Positions 1-7,367 of a DNA stretch of 13,140 nucleotides are shown here, one piece after another. The position numbers and the translations under genes were made by a program. Below the pieces are notes generated by a model. That model was not told the DNA's origin. It saw only the letters and a list, made by a program, of their open reading frames with translations, and searched no databases. Position 1 is the stretch's first letter. Every line of letters starts with the position of its first letter. The stretch comes from Comamonadaceae bacterium (lineage in GTDB: Bacteria > Pseudomonadota > Gammaproteobacteria > Burkholderiales > Burkholderiaceae_C), in contig CANBQX010000041.1 of the NCBI GenBank assembly GCA_947371775.1, forward strand, positions 1 through 13,140, given 5' to 3'.

Positions 1-221
1 GGCAGCAAACGCAGGCCCAGGCGCTGCGCCTCCTGGTGCGCGCGCACCATGCCCGCCACCGAGCATTCATCGGTCAGCGCCAGCGCCCGGTAGCCCAGCG
101 CGTGGGCGCGCTGCACCAGCTCTTCGGGCAGGGACGCACCCCGCTGAAAGCTGAAGCTCGACAGGCAGTGCAACTCGGCGTAATCCGGCGTTGGCCCCGT
201 AGGGACGTAGGTTTTTTGCAT
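1..221 (-). CDS. dnaE2: Error-prone DNA polymerase DnaE2 (N-terminal part, continues beyond window)
   Basis: About 73 N-terminal residues are visible; the rest lies beyond base 1. The reading begins MQKTYVPTGPTPDYAELHCL and continues with FSFQRGAS, a PEELVQRAHALGYRALALTDE stretch and VAGMVRAH. This is the start of the PHP domain of DnaE2-type polymerase III alpha subunits, where YAELHCLS-FSF-RGAS is characteristic and differs from the start of the replicative DnaE. The family carries out SOS-induced translesion and mutagenic synthesis, usually with ImuA and ImuB. ATG at 221 is the first possible start because an in-frame TAA lies 9 bases upstream inside the LexA palindrome. No Shine-Dalgarno sequence precedes it, so the mRNA may be nearly leaderless; an in-frame TTG at codon 17 is a less likely start. 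The gene is divergent from an acid phosphatase, so imuAB is not directly upstream. Identity rests on the N-terminus only. Confidence 0.88.
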   Translation of the reverse strand, partial: MQKTYVPTGPTPDYAELHCLSSFSFQRGASLPEELVQRAHALGYRALALTDECSVAGMVRAHQEAQRLGLRLL

Positions 222-224
222 AAA

Positions 225-244
225 TACTGTTTATATAAACAGTA
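225..244. promoter_or_regulatory. LexA operator (SOS box), perfect 20-bp palindrome
   Basis: The sequence TACTGTTTATATAAACAGTA is its own reverse complement. It has the CTG-N10-CAG form of the gammaproteobacterial/betaproteobacterial LexA box, with an all-AT centre and the flanking TA/TA of the Escherichia coli consensus. It lies 3 bp upstream of the dnaE2 ATG, so bound LexA would cover the dnaE2 promoter: a TATAAA hexamer (minus strand, 235-230) sits inside the palindrome. The divergent phosphatase start is about 80 bp away and is less likely to be controlled by it. Confidence 0.92.
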
Positions 245-279
245 TCGTAAACCTATTTCCGCATCGCCGCTTGGGCTCA

Positions 280-285
280 GATAAT
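280..285 (+). promoter_or_regulatory. Possible -10 element of the acid phosphatase gene
   Basis: GATAAT matches the sigma-70 -10 consensus at five of six positions and lies 37 bases upstream of the phosphatase ATG. No good -35 hexamer sits 16-18 bp upstream (TTCCGC or TTTCCG at best), so the promoter call is tentative. Confidence 0.3.
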
Positions 286-322
286 GGGCATTTTTCGCGC
301 GCTGCGCAGGAGCTGTTGACTG

Positions 323-1192
323 ATGAAATCCATGACCATGATCTCGCGTGCGCTGCTGGCGGCCAGCCTTTTGGGTGGATGGGCCTGTGCGCAAACGGCG
401 CCCGACGCCGGTGCCGGGTCGCTGCCCTCTGCCGACCCCGCCAAAATCCCGGAGCTGCGTCCCGGTAGCGGCTACTTGGCAGGTTATTTGAGCCGCAAGG
501 ACTTGCCCAACAGCTTGCAATTGCTGCCCGCACCGCCCGCGAGTGGGTCGGCCGCCGCCGCCGCCGACCTGGAATTCCACCAGCAGCTGCAGCCCCTGCG
601 CAGCGGTGCCCGCTGGGAGCTGGCAGCCCAGGACGCGGTGATCAAATTCCCGGCAGCCGCATCTACGTTTTCTTGTGCTTTGGGCATTGGCATTTCGCAA
701 GAGGCCACGCCCCACCTGACCATGCTGCTGCGCCGCAGCCTGGCCGACGCTGGCCTGTCCACCTATGCCGCCAAAGACAAGTACCAGGCCCAGCGCCCGT
801 TTGCCAAACTCGGCCAGAGCACCTGCTCGCCCGACGAAGAAGCCGCCCTGGCGCGTGACGGCTCCTACCCCAGCGGACATGCGGCACTCGGCTGGGCCTG
901 GGGCTTGATCTTGACCGAGCTGGCACCCGAGCGCTCGCAAGCGATTCTGGAGCGTGCCTATGCCTTTGGACACAGCCGCAATGTGTGTGCCGTGCATTGG
1001 AAAAGCGATGTGGAAGCGGGCCGCACCATGGGCGCCGCAGCGGTGGCCAAGCTGCATGGCAACGCGGACTTCCTGGCCCAGTTGGGTGCTGCGCGCAGCG
1101 AGATTGCAGCAGCCCGCAGCCAAGGCTCCAAGCCCAACCGCGACTGCGCCGCAGAGGCCAGTGCCCTGGCGCTGGACCGGCCCCTGAACTGA
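323..1192 (+). CDS. Secreted class A non-specific acid phosphatase (PAP2 superfamily)
   Basis: The 289-residue product should hydrolyse phosphomonoesters in the periplasm. All three parts of the vanadium-haloperoxidase/PAP2 signature are present: K151-x6-R158-P159, the PSGH motif at 183-186 inside the class A hallmark GSYPSGH, and S218-R219-x5-H225-x3-D229. K151, R158, S184, G185, H186, R219, H225 and D229 are the expected phosphate-binding and catalytic residues. The N-terminus has basic residues, a hydrophobic stretch (10-20) and an A-C-A site, suggesting signal peptidase I cleavage near residue 23. Four mature-part cysteines (118, 168, 222, 275) could form disulfides, as in exported enzymes. 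ATG 323 was chosen because AGGAG (308-312) lies 10 bases upstream; in-frame ATGs at 332 and 338 are possible. A 24-bp gap separates its stop from the convergent mdcH. Physiological substrate is unknown; phoN/phoC/aphA-like symbols are not assigned. Confidence 0.9.
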   Translation: MKSMTMISRALLAASLLGGWACAQTAPDAGAGSLPSADPAKIPELRPGSGYLAGYLSRKDLPNSLQLLPAPPASGSAAAAADLEFHQQLQPLRSGARWELAAQDAVIKFPAAASTFSCALGIGISQEATPHLTMLLRRSLADAGLSTYAAKDKYQAQRPFAKLGQSTCSPDEEAALARDGSYPSGHAALGWAWGLILTELAPERSQAILERAYAFGHSRNVCAVHWKSDVEAGRTMGAAAVAKLHGNADFLAQLGAARSEIAAARSQGSKPNRDCAAEASALALDRPLN

Positions 1193-1216
1193 GACCCGAC
1201 CCAGGCCGCTGCGTGC

Positions 1217-2137
1217 TTAATCGAACGCCGCGTTGCGCTGCAACCAGGCGACAGCGCCCTGTACGTCCTTGAACTCGTCAAGCGAACGTGCAGGCACTGC
1301 GGGGTAGCGGGCATTCCATTGCCGTGCCAGCGCCGCGCCCGCGCCCATCTCCAGCACGCAGTCCGGTTGCCGCTCAGCCACGGCCTGCATGCACGACTCC
1401 CACTGCACGGTCTGGGCGATTTGTGCCAACAGCGCACGGCGCAAAACCGGAACCTGCTGACCCAAGCCGCCGGTGGCATTGAGTGCCAAGGGGCAGACCG
1501 CAGGGCTCCAAGCGACGCTGTTGAGGGCTGCTTCAAAGGGCGCCAGCGCCGGGCGCATCCATGATGAATGCGAGGCCAGCGCCACGTCCAAGCGGGTGCA
1601 CTGCGCGCCTTCACGGGGCAAGCGGACCGAGGCTTCGCGCAGGTCCGCATCCATGCCGGCCAAGACCGCTTGCTCCGGGCCCCTATCAATCGCGCATTCC
1701 AAGGCGGGACACAAAGCCAGCGCGCGGCTACGGGCCATTCCCGTGACCGCCAGCAGCCCGGTGTGCAGCCCGGTCACTGCCGCGTCCATGCAGCGGGCGC
1801 GCGCCTGCGCCAGCGCCAGCGCAGAGTCCGGTGTGAACACCCCCGCCGCCGCAAAAGCTGCCAATTCACCCACGCTATAGCCCGCCACAGCACGCGGCGC
1901 CGAAACACCTGCCTCCCGCAGAGCCGCCCACGCAGCCATAGCGGTTCCGGTGATCACGACTTGGGCAAAACCGTTGTCTGCACGCCGCAGCGGGTCGGCC
2001 AGCGTGGCGCGCCAGTCGCCACCCACCAGGGCTTCCATGTGGCGCAGCACGGGCGCGCTGGCAGGTGCAGCCTCCAGCCAAGGCAGCATGTCGGCATGCT
2101 GGTTGGCCTGACCGGAAAACACGAGGGCGTAGGACAT
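1217..2137 (-). CDS. mdcH: Malonate decarboxylase malonyl-CoA:ACP transacylase subunit (epsilon)
   Basis: The 306-residue protein is a FabD-like acyltransferase. It loads malonyl from malonyl-CoA onto the MdcC carrier, priming malonate decarboxylase. The catalytic serine is in GYSVGE (Ser88) and the partner histidine in ASHSSWM (His190), both in the family's usual places. The N-terminal FSGQANQHADML corresponds to the FPGQGSQ element of acyltransferases. The start ATG at 2137 gives the expected MSYALVFSGQ beginning; reading further upstream would run into mdcB without family similarity. It is the last gene of the operon, 10 bp after mdcB, and converges on the phosphatase gene with a 24-bp gap in which I see no clear terminator. 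Length is normal for MdcH (about 300 residues). Confidence 0.93.
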   Translation of the reverse strand: MSYALVFSGQANQHADMLPWLEAAPASAPVLRHMEALVGGDWRATLADPLRRADNGFAQVVITGTAMAAWAALREAGVSAPRAVAGYSVGELAAFAAAGVFTPDSALALAQARARCMDAAVTGLHTGLLAVTGMARSRALALCPALECAIDRGPEQAVLAGMDADLREASVRLPREGAQCTRLDVALASHSSWMRPALAPFEAALNSVAWSPAVCPLALNATGGLGQQVPVLRRALLAQIAQTVQWESCMQAVAERQPDCVLEMGAGAALARQWNARYPAVPARSLDEFKDVQGAVAWLQRNAAFD

Positions 2138-2147
2138 GGCGGCCGTT

Positions 2148-3020
2148 TCAGTCGCGTTCCAGCGCCAACAGCCAGCAGGCACTGGCCAGCACATCAGCGC
2201 TGCCGCCAGGTGACAGCCGACGCTGCACCGCGTCCCAATGCAGGGCGCGGGCTTGCTGCTGCCAATGCGCCTGCAACACGCCGCCCGCATCTAAAAAAGC
2301 CTGGGCCCGGGCTTGCATCCAGCGCAAGCCTGCCAAGCCGCCACGGTGCACCAGGTTGGTGTCATCCAGCACTGCCAGGGTCGCAAACAAGGCCTGAACG
2401 CGGGCCGCACGCTCCCCCGCGCCGGCCATCAACGCAGCCTTCAGGGCGGGCACGGCCACGTCAAACACGGTCGGGAAACCCAGCGCGGCCTCGTCCAGTG
2501 CGCCGCGCAATCCGTGGGCGCGAACCGCCTTTTGCCCGTTGGAGGCCGGTGGCGCCGCGCGCACCAAGGCCGCACGCGCGGCCAAGGCCTCACCCCAACC
2601 CGCCAACAAAGCCGCCCGCAGCGCAGGGGCCTGCAAGCGCTCGCCTGTGGCGCTGAGCCGCCCCGCAGCGGCGCACAGCAGGCCCAGACCAAAAACCGCC
2701 CCCCGGTGCGTGTTGACACCGCGGGTGGCGAGCAACATGCGCGCCTCTGCGGCGAGACCCAAGGTTTGCAAAGTTGCCAAATCATCGCCCTGCGCGCCGG
2801 CCTGTGCCGCATGGGCAAAGTAATGGCGCAGGGCAAACAGGCTGCGCATGAAGGTACTGGCGTCCATGTCCAGGTGGCTGCCACTGTCGCGCAAAGAGAC
2901 CAAGCCGGGCTTGGGTTCGAGTGTCAGTTCAAGGTACAGCGCATGCACCGCCGCGCGGGCCAGGTCCTGCGGGCGCAGGGCCGGTTTCTTAAGGCACAAG
3001 GACGCGGACAGGGTGTTCAT
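2148..3020 (-). CDS. mdcB: Triphosphoribosyl-dephospho-CoA synthase MdcB
   Basis: The 290-residue protein belongs to the CitG/MdcB family, which makes 2'-(5''-triphosphoribosyl)-3'-dephospho-CoA from ATP and dephospho-CoA. This is the precursor of the MdcC prosthetic group. Visible family motifs are EPKPGLV (35-41), NTHRGAVFGLG (103-113), DDTNLVHRGG (219-228) and the C-terminal SPGGSADVLA (270-279). The start ATG at 3020 overlaps the mdcG stop in an ATGA, which favours it over upstream in-frame starts. In the Klebsiella and Pseudomonas operons mdcB normally follows mdcA; here it sits between mdcG and mdcH, next to the transferase that uses its product. Confidence 0.92.
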   Translation of the reverse strand: MNTLSASLCLKKPALRPQDLARAAVHALYLELTLEPKPGLVSLRDSGSHLDMDASTFMRSLFALRHYFAHAAQAGAQGDDLATLQTLGLAAEARMLLATRGVNTHRGAVFGLGLLCAAAGRLSATGERLQAPALRAALLAGWGEALAARAALVRAAPPASNGQKAVRAHGLRGALDEAALGFPTVFDVAVPALKAALMAGAGERAARVQALFATLAVLDDTNLVHRGGLAGLRWMQARAQAFLDAGGVLQAHWQQQARALHWDAVQRRLSPGGSADVLASACWLLALERD

Positions 3021-3733
3021 GCGGGTACCACAGACGCTGTCGGGGCCTGAAGCATGGCCTCCAAGCCGGCCCAATCCAACAGCAGGAGCTGGTGGCGGTC
3101 TTTCACCAAGGCTTCGTGTACGCGCCCCTGGCGCAGCGCTTGCAGTTCGCGCCAGGCCAGGGCACGACCGTCTGCAAACACAATTTCACCGTCCACGCGC
3201 AAGGCCAGGGGCTGGGAAAGCTCGCGCCCCGGGCCGGGTACGTCACCGACTTGCGCCAACCAGTCCAATGCGCGCAGAGCGCCGGGAAGGTCGGGAACCG
3301 GTACGCTCAGATCCAGGTCAGAGCCGGTACGCACATAGGGCATCCCTGTCATGTACTGCCAACCGTAGGAGCCGTAGACCCGCACCTGAGAGGCCACATC
3401 GGCACCCTGCGACAGCCAGGACCCTGCAGAAATGCCCCACAAGTTGGCCCGTGCCACCTCGCCTAGCAAGGGAAATTGACCGTGCCGGGCAATCCCGTCC
3501 AGCGCCACGTGGGTGGCGAGCCGTCGGCGACCCCAGTGCTGCGGTGCGGGCAGCCCCAAGCACACGTCAGCAGCCGCCACCTCTGGTCGTTGGCGCGCCA
3601 CCACCCAAGGGAATTGGCAGCTCTGCCAGTACCGAAGCAGATCTTGCACCGGCGCCTCCCACTGCCGTGCGTGGACTGCCGTCCAGGCCTGCGGCGTCAG
3701 CCACACCAAGGTGTTGCGCTGCAGCTCGGTCAC
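3017..3733 (-). CDS. mdcG: Phosphoribosyl-dephospho-CoA transferase MdcG
   Basis: The 238-residue product transfers the phosphoribosyl-dephospho-CoA group from the MdcB product to the carrier serine of MdcC, converting apo- to holo-acyl carrier. It is a nucleotidyltransferase-fold protein. VRVYGSYGWQYMTGMPYV (118-134) is followed by GSDLDL (137-142), with Asp139 and Asp141 as likely metal ligands; a conserved-looking LVKDRHQLLL follows near 209-218. The start is GTG at 3733, 18 bp after the mdcE stop. The only nearby ATG upstream is out of frame and no stronger start exists. Its TGA overlaps the mdcB ATG by 4 bases, consistent with coupled expression of two steps of the same maturation pathway. 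Confidence 0.9.
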   Translation of the reverse strand: MTELQRNTLVWLTPQAWTAVHARQWEAPVQDLLRYWQSCQFPWVVARQRPEVAAADVCLGLPAPQHWGRRRLATHVALDGIARHGQFPLLGEVARANLWGISAGSWLSQGADVASQVRVYGSYGWQYMTGMPYVRTGSDLDLSVPVPDLPGALRALDWLAQVGDVPGPGRELSQPLALRVDGEIVFADGRALAWRELQALRQGRVHEALVKDRHQLLLLDWAGLEAMLQAPTASVVPA

Positions 3734-3751
3734 AGCAGCATCCGGCGCAAT

Positions 3752-4462
3752 TCAGGCGGGGACCGGCTCGCTGCGCACCCGTTCGGCCACCGCAGCAGCG
3801 AGCTTGCGCCCTCCGCGCAGTGCACCATCGGCCGCACGCGTGTCGCCCTGTAGGGGAGCTTGCAACGCCGCCAGCAATTGCGCTTGCAAGTCACCCTGCC
3901 AGAGGCTGTGAATGCCACCCATCGCCACAAAATTTTGCACGCCAGGCGCAAACACGGGGTTGGACTCGGAGAGCTGCTGCAGCCGCTCCTCGCTGATCTT
4001 GGTCACGCGCGCCATGGCCGGAAGGCGCATCACGCGGATCTCAGCGTCGGGCAAGGCATAGCAAGCGTCGGCCATCAGCCCGGAGGTGATAAAGCCACCC
4101 GAGAGCGCCTGGTCGTAGACCAAGCCGACCACCCGGTGACCGCGTTGACGTGCCAGCGCGATGCAACAGCCCAGGTGCGCCATGTAGCGGTTGATGCCCA
4201 GCATCTCGTCGCGGTAGCGCAGGCGTTGTCCCTGGGTATCGACCAGCAACACAATGGGCCGGCCGGGAAAGTTCTTGACGGTGTCGAGCACGCAGCGCGC
4301 TTGGGCCAAGGCAAGCTCCACCCCGATGGGCGCGTGGTCGGTGGTGCCGATGACCGCGACCGTTTGCCCCTGCAAGGTACCGCTACCGCTGAGCAAGTCG
4401 CCGGTACGCACCACCGTGTGGGCATCGCCAAAAAACGCCGTGAGCAGGTTTTGCCAGTTCAT
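3752..4462 (-). CDS. mdcE: Malonate decarboxylase gamma subunit (MdcE)
   Basis: The 236-residue protein is the partner carboxyltransferase-fold (crotonase-like) subunit of the MdcD-MdcE decarboxylase. That pair removes CO2 from malonyl-S-MdcC to give acetyl-S-MdcC. Features seen are the PIGVELALAQARCVLD segment (45-60), LLVDTQGQRLRYRDEMLGIN (72-91), an ALSGGFITSGLMAD segment (119-132) that fits the oxyanion-hole region of the fold, and AMARVTKIS (149-157). The start ATG at 4462 overlaps the mdcD stop in an ATGA and gives the typical MNWQ-type beginning. Length is at the short end of the family (roughly 230-270). A GTG-started mdcG follows after 18 bp. Confidence 0.92.
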   Translation of the reverse strand: MNWQNLLTAFFGDAHTVVRTGDLLSGSGTLQGQTVAVIGTTDHAPIGVELALAQARCVLDTVKNFPGRPIVLLVDTQGQRLRYRDEMLGINRYMAHLGCCIALARQRGHRVVGLVYDQALSGGFITSGLMADACYALPDAEIRVMRLPAMARVTKISEERLQQLSESNPVFAPGVQNFVAMGGIHSLWQGDLQAQLLAALQAPLQGDTRAADGALRGGRKLAAAVAERVRSEPVPA

Positions 4463-5346
4463 GCCTGTAGTTCCGATGGGTGTGTGTGGAGGGCCCGCAC
4501 GCCCCGGGCATCCAGCTCCGGGACCGCCCGCGCATCGGCAATGCCCAGGGCCTGCCACACCTGCGCGCTGTCGGTGCATTGACCAAAACGATCCAAGCGC
4601 TCGGCCAGCAAAGCGTGTTCCTGCTCCATGGACTCCAGCGTCACAGCGCGTTGGCTGGCCAGCGCCTCCAGCGCCGCTGCGCGAAAGGCCGCGATGTCGT
4701 CGTCCACCAGCACATCGCAGTCGCCCGTCAGGTAGCGGTGCTTGCCGCCGGTGGTGCGCCAGACCAAAGCGCGGTCGCGCGAATCAAACTCTTCGACACC
4801 GTACGATGATTCAATCACCTCGGGCCCCGACATGGACAGGCGCCCGATATCGCTCATCACCACGACATCTGCGCAGCGCGCGATCAGGCCCATGCCGCCG
4901 AAGCAACCGTTGGCGCCGCCAATCAGCATCAGCACCGGGATACCCAAGGCACGCACATCCAACAAGGCACGCATCACTTCGGAGACGGCAATCAGTCCGG
5001 CATTGGCCTCGTGCAAACGCACGCCACCCGATTCGGCCAGCACCAAAACTGCGGCAGCTTGTTCCGTCAAGGCGCGCTGGAACAGACCGACCAGTTTGGC
5101 TCCGTGCACTTCGCCCACGCCACCGCCCATGAAGGCACCCTCTTGGGCCGCCACCAGCACGGACTGTCCGCCCAAGCGGGCGCGACCCACCACTACGCCA
5201 TCGTCAAACGACGAGGGCACGCCCAACAGGGCCAGATGCGGACTGACCATGCGGGCACCGGGACCCAGAATTTCCTGAAAGCTATCAGCGTCCAACACAT
5301 GCTGCAAGCGCTCGCGCGCGGTCGATTCGGCGAAACTGCGGTTCAT
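4459..5346 (-). CDS. mdcD: Malonate decarboxylase beta subunit (MdcD)
   Basis: The 295-residue protein resembles the beta subunit of acetyl-CoA carboxylase carboxyltransferase and, with MdcE, decarboxylates malonyl-S-MdcC. Typical family segments are the N-terminal SFAESTARERLQHVLD, EGAFMGGGVGEVHGAK (69-84), ESGGVRLHEANAG (105-117) and GGANGCFGGMG (143-153). The region around SMSGPEVIES (171-180) is also typical. ATG at 5346 overlaps the mdcC stop (ATGA) and is preceded by an AGGA on the minus strand about 9 bases upstream. Its stop overlaps the mdcE start in the same way, so mdcC-mdcD-mdcE are probably translationally coupled, as expected for subunits needed in fixed ratio. Confidence 0.94.
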   Translation of the reverse strand: MNRSFAESTARERLQHVLDADSFQEILGPGARMVSPHLALLGVPSSFDDGVVVGRARLGGQSVLVAAQEGAFMGGGVGEVHGAKLVGLFQRALTEQAAAVLVLAESGGVRLHEANAGLIAVSEVMRALLDVRALGIPVLMLIGGANGCFGGMGLIARCADVVVMSDIGRLSMSGPEVIESSYGVEEFDSRDRALVWRTTGGKHRYLTGDCDVLVDDDIAAFRAAALEALASQRAVTLESMEQEHALLAERLDRFGQCTDSAQVWQALGIADARAVPELDARGVRALHTHPSELQA

Positions 5347-5681
5347 GGCTGACTGTCCTGTGCAGGGGGCAAACTGGCTGCGGCCTGGTCCAGGCGCAAA
5401 CTCACCACAGCGGGTGTGGCGCCCATGTCGTTGATCGAAATGGCGACACCCGCCAGGCCATGGCGGCGGTGAAAGTCGCGCACCACGGCTTCCCAGATCG
5501 GGCCAAAGCCCCGGGCCGATGTGGTGATGTCGATCTGGCAGCGTGGATGTGGCGAGGGCTCGATCAGCACTTCCAAATTGCCCGAGCCCACCACGCCAAC
5601 CAAAATCGGCACGAAGGCAGCGAGGGGGCGCGCGCCCTCAAAGTCGAAATGGAGTGTCTCCATGCTGGCGTTGTCGTTCAT
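5343..5681 (-). CDS. mdcC: Malonate decarboxylase acyl carrier protein (delta subunit, MdcC)
   Basis: The 112-residue protein is the small carrier that bears the phosphoribosyl-dephospho-CoA arm and shuttles malonyl and acetyl groups between MdcA and MdcD/E. The attachment site is the serine in GVVGSGNLEVL (Ser33 from this start), matching the modified serine (Ser25) of the Klebsiella protein. The later INDMGATPAVVSLRLDQA segment is also family-typical. Two starts are possible: ATG 5681 (MNDNASMETL), 8 bp after the mdcA stop, and ATG 5663 (METLHFDF), which matches the usual family N-terminus and gives 106 residues with the site at Ser27. Neither has a clear Shine-Dalgarno. I give the longer form for its position close to the mdcA stop, but the shorter one is nearly as likely. 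Confidence 0.88.
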   Translation of the reverse strand: MNDNASMETLHFDFEGARPLAAFVPILVGVVGSGNLEVLIEPSPHPRCQIDITTSARGFGPIWEAVVRDFHRRHGLAGVAISINDMGATPAVVSLRLDQAAASLPPAQDSQP

Positions 5682-5689
5682 AGCGGTAG

Positions 5690-7366
5690 TTACCAGTTGC
5701 GGAAACGCTTGGGCGGATCGTACAAGCCGCCGGAGGCGCGTACCAGATCGCGCATGGAGCGTGCCGCCAGCAGGCTGCGTGTGGCATCGCGTTTGTCGAT
5801 CCCCAAATCGTCGGCGCGCTGAATCACGCCACGGTCGCGCAGGTTGTCGACCATGCGCTGGTCGCGTGCCAGGCCCACCGGGGTGTATCCGGCCACGCCA
5901 CGAATCGCCTGCTCGCGCTCTTCGTCGGTGCGGCACATGAGCAAGTTGGCAATGCCTTCTTCGGTCAGGATGTGCGTGACGTCGTCCCCATAAATCATGA
6001 CGGGCGGGATTTCCATGCCAGCCTGCTCGGCCAGCTTCCAGGCATCCAGGGTTTCGACAAAAGCGGGTTGCATGTGCTCCCGAAAGGTCTCCACCATTTG
6101 CACCACCAACTTTTGACCACGCGGCATGGCGTGCACGCCAGTGCGCCCCTGACGCGCCTGCGCGCCCGCTTTGAGCCAAGCGGGTGAGGCATGGCGGCGT
6201 CCGCGCGCATCAGCGCCCATATTGGGGGCGCCACCAAAGCCGGCAATGCGCCCTGCTGTGGCGGTGGAGCTGTGGCCGTTCAGGTCAATTTGCAGGGTGG
6301 AGCCGATGAACATGTCACAGGCATAGTGGCCCGCCGCCTGGCTCATGGCGCGGTTGCTGCGCATGCTGCCGTCGGCACCGGTAAAGAACACGTCGGGGCG
6401 CGCACTCACATACTTTTCCATGCCCAGTTCAGAACCGAACGAATGGATGGATTCCACCCAGCCGGCTTCGATCGCCGGAATCATGGCCGGGTGCGGGTTG
6501 AGCGCCCAGTGCTTGCAAATTTTGCCTTTGAGTCCCAGGGACTCGGCGTAGGTCGGCAGCAGCAACTCAATGGCCGCGGTGTCAAAACCAATACCGTGGT
6601 TCAGGCGCTGCACACCGTACTCGGCGTAAATACCCTTGATGGCCATCATGGCCATGAGCACCTGAATCTCCGAGATTTGGGCCGGGTCGCGGGTGAACAG
6701 CGGCTCAATCTGGTTGGGCTTGGGCGCCAGGATGACGTAGTCCACCCAGTCCCCGGGAATGTCTACACGCGGCAAGGTGTCCAAAATCTCGTTGACCTGC
6801 ACGATCACGATGCCACTCTTGAATGCGGTGGCTTCGACGATGGCCGGTGTGTCTTCGGTGTTGGGGCCGGTATACAAATTGCCCTGCGCATCGGCAGCCT
6901 GTGCGCACACCAGGGACACCTGGGGCGTCAGATCCACAAAGTAGCGGGCGAACAGCTCCAGGTAAGTGTGAATGGCGCCAATCTGAATTTGCCCGGCTGA
7001 CACCATTTTGGCCAAGCGCGCACTTTGCGGGCCCGAGAACGAAAAGTCGAGCCTGGAGGCAATGCCGCTCTCGAACACATCCAGGTGTTCAGGCATGGCA
7101 ATGACCGACTGCACCATGTGCAGGTCGTGCACCTGATGGGGATCAAGCTGGGTCAGACTGCGGGCCAAAAAGTCGGCCTGTTTTTGGTTGTTGCCTTCCA
7201 GACAAACGCGGTCACCGGACTCAATCACGCTGCCCAGCAATTGCACCGCGCTGGCGGTGTCAACCCGCTTGCCGTGCAATTGCGGGCCCAGGCTGGCCAG
7301 CGCACGGGCCTTGCGCCGCGCCCGGCCCTGCGCCTGGAGGTTCCAAAGCCCCTGCGGTGCATTCAT
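5690..7366 (-). CDS. mdcA: Malonate decarboxylase alpha subunit, acetyl-S-ACP:malonate ACP transferase (MdcA)
   Basis: The 558-residue subunit exchanges acetyl on the MdcC carrier for free malonate, releasing acetate and starting each turnover. It has a CoA-transferase-like fold and is about the normal family length (around 550). Family-like segments include the start with W-x(n)-R and VCLEGNNQKQADFLA (54-68), GNLYTGPNTEDTPAIVEATAF, the GFGGAPNMGADARGRRHASPA region in the C-terminal half, and the end GGLYDPPKRFRNW. No frameshift or gap is visible. ATG 7366 lies one base after the dctM stop, with a GGGAG about 9 bases upstream inside the dctM end, so the TRAP and mdc genes are clearly one transcription unit. 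Confidence 0.96.
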   Translation of the reverse strand: MNAPQGLWNLQAQGRARRKARALASLGPQLHGKRVDTASAVQLLGSVIESGDRVCLEGNNQKQADFLARSLTQLDPHQVHDLHMVQSVIAMPEHLDVFESGIASRLDFSFSGPQSARLAKMVSAGQIQIGAIHTYLELFARYFVDLTPQVSLVCAQAADAQGNLYTGPNTEDTPAIVEATAFKSGIVIVQVNEILDTLPRVDIPGDWVDYVILAPKPNQIEPLFTRDPAQISEIQVLMAMMAIKGIYAEYGVQRLNHGIGFDTAAIELLLPTYAESLGLKGKICKHWALNPHPAMIPAIEAGWVESIHSFGSELGMEKYVSARPDVFFTGADGSMRSNRAMSQAAGHYACDMFIGSTLQIDLNGHSSTATAGRIAGFGGAPNMGADARGRRHASPAWLKAGAQARQGRTGVHAMPRGQKLVVQMVETFREHMQPAFVETLDAWKLAEQAGMEIPPVMIYGDDVTHILTEEGIANLLMCRTDEEREQAIRGVAGYTPVGLARDQRMVDNLRDRGVIQRADDLGIDKRDATRSLLAARSMRDLVRASGGLYDPPKRFRNW

Positions 7367-7367
7367 C

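Noticed and set aside
377..395. Lipoprotein signal in the phosphatase (Cys22 after GGWA)
   Set aside because: The residues before the cysteine do not fit a lipobox, while A-C-A gives an ordinary signal peptidase I site.
74..1123. A 349-codon minus-strand open frame across the phosphatase gene into dnaE2
   Set aside because: The phosphatase on the plus strand has complete catalytic motifs, and dnaE2 is read in a different minus-strand frame. This frame is a shadow.
1193..1216. Bidirectional terminator between the phosphatase gene and mdcH
   Set aside because: The 24-bp gap has neither a stable hairpin nor a T-run. The same holds for the 16-bp gap at 11144-11159.
2848..3996. A 382-codon plus-strand open frame opposite mdcG and mdcB, and another at 1568-2656 opposite mdcH and mdcB
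   Set aside because: Both are antisense to well-supported mdc genes, are rich in Arg, Pro, Ala and Gly, and show no family motif. Long shadow frames are common in high-GC DNA.
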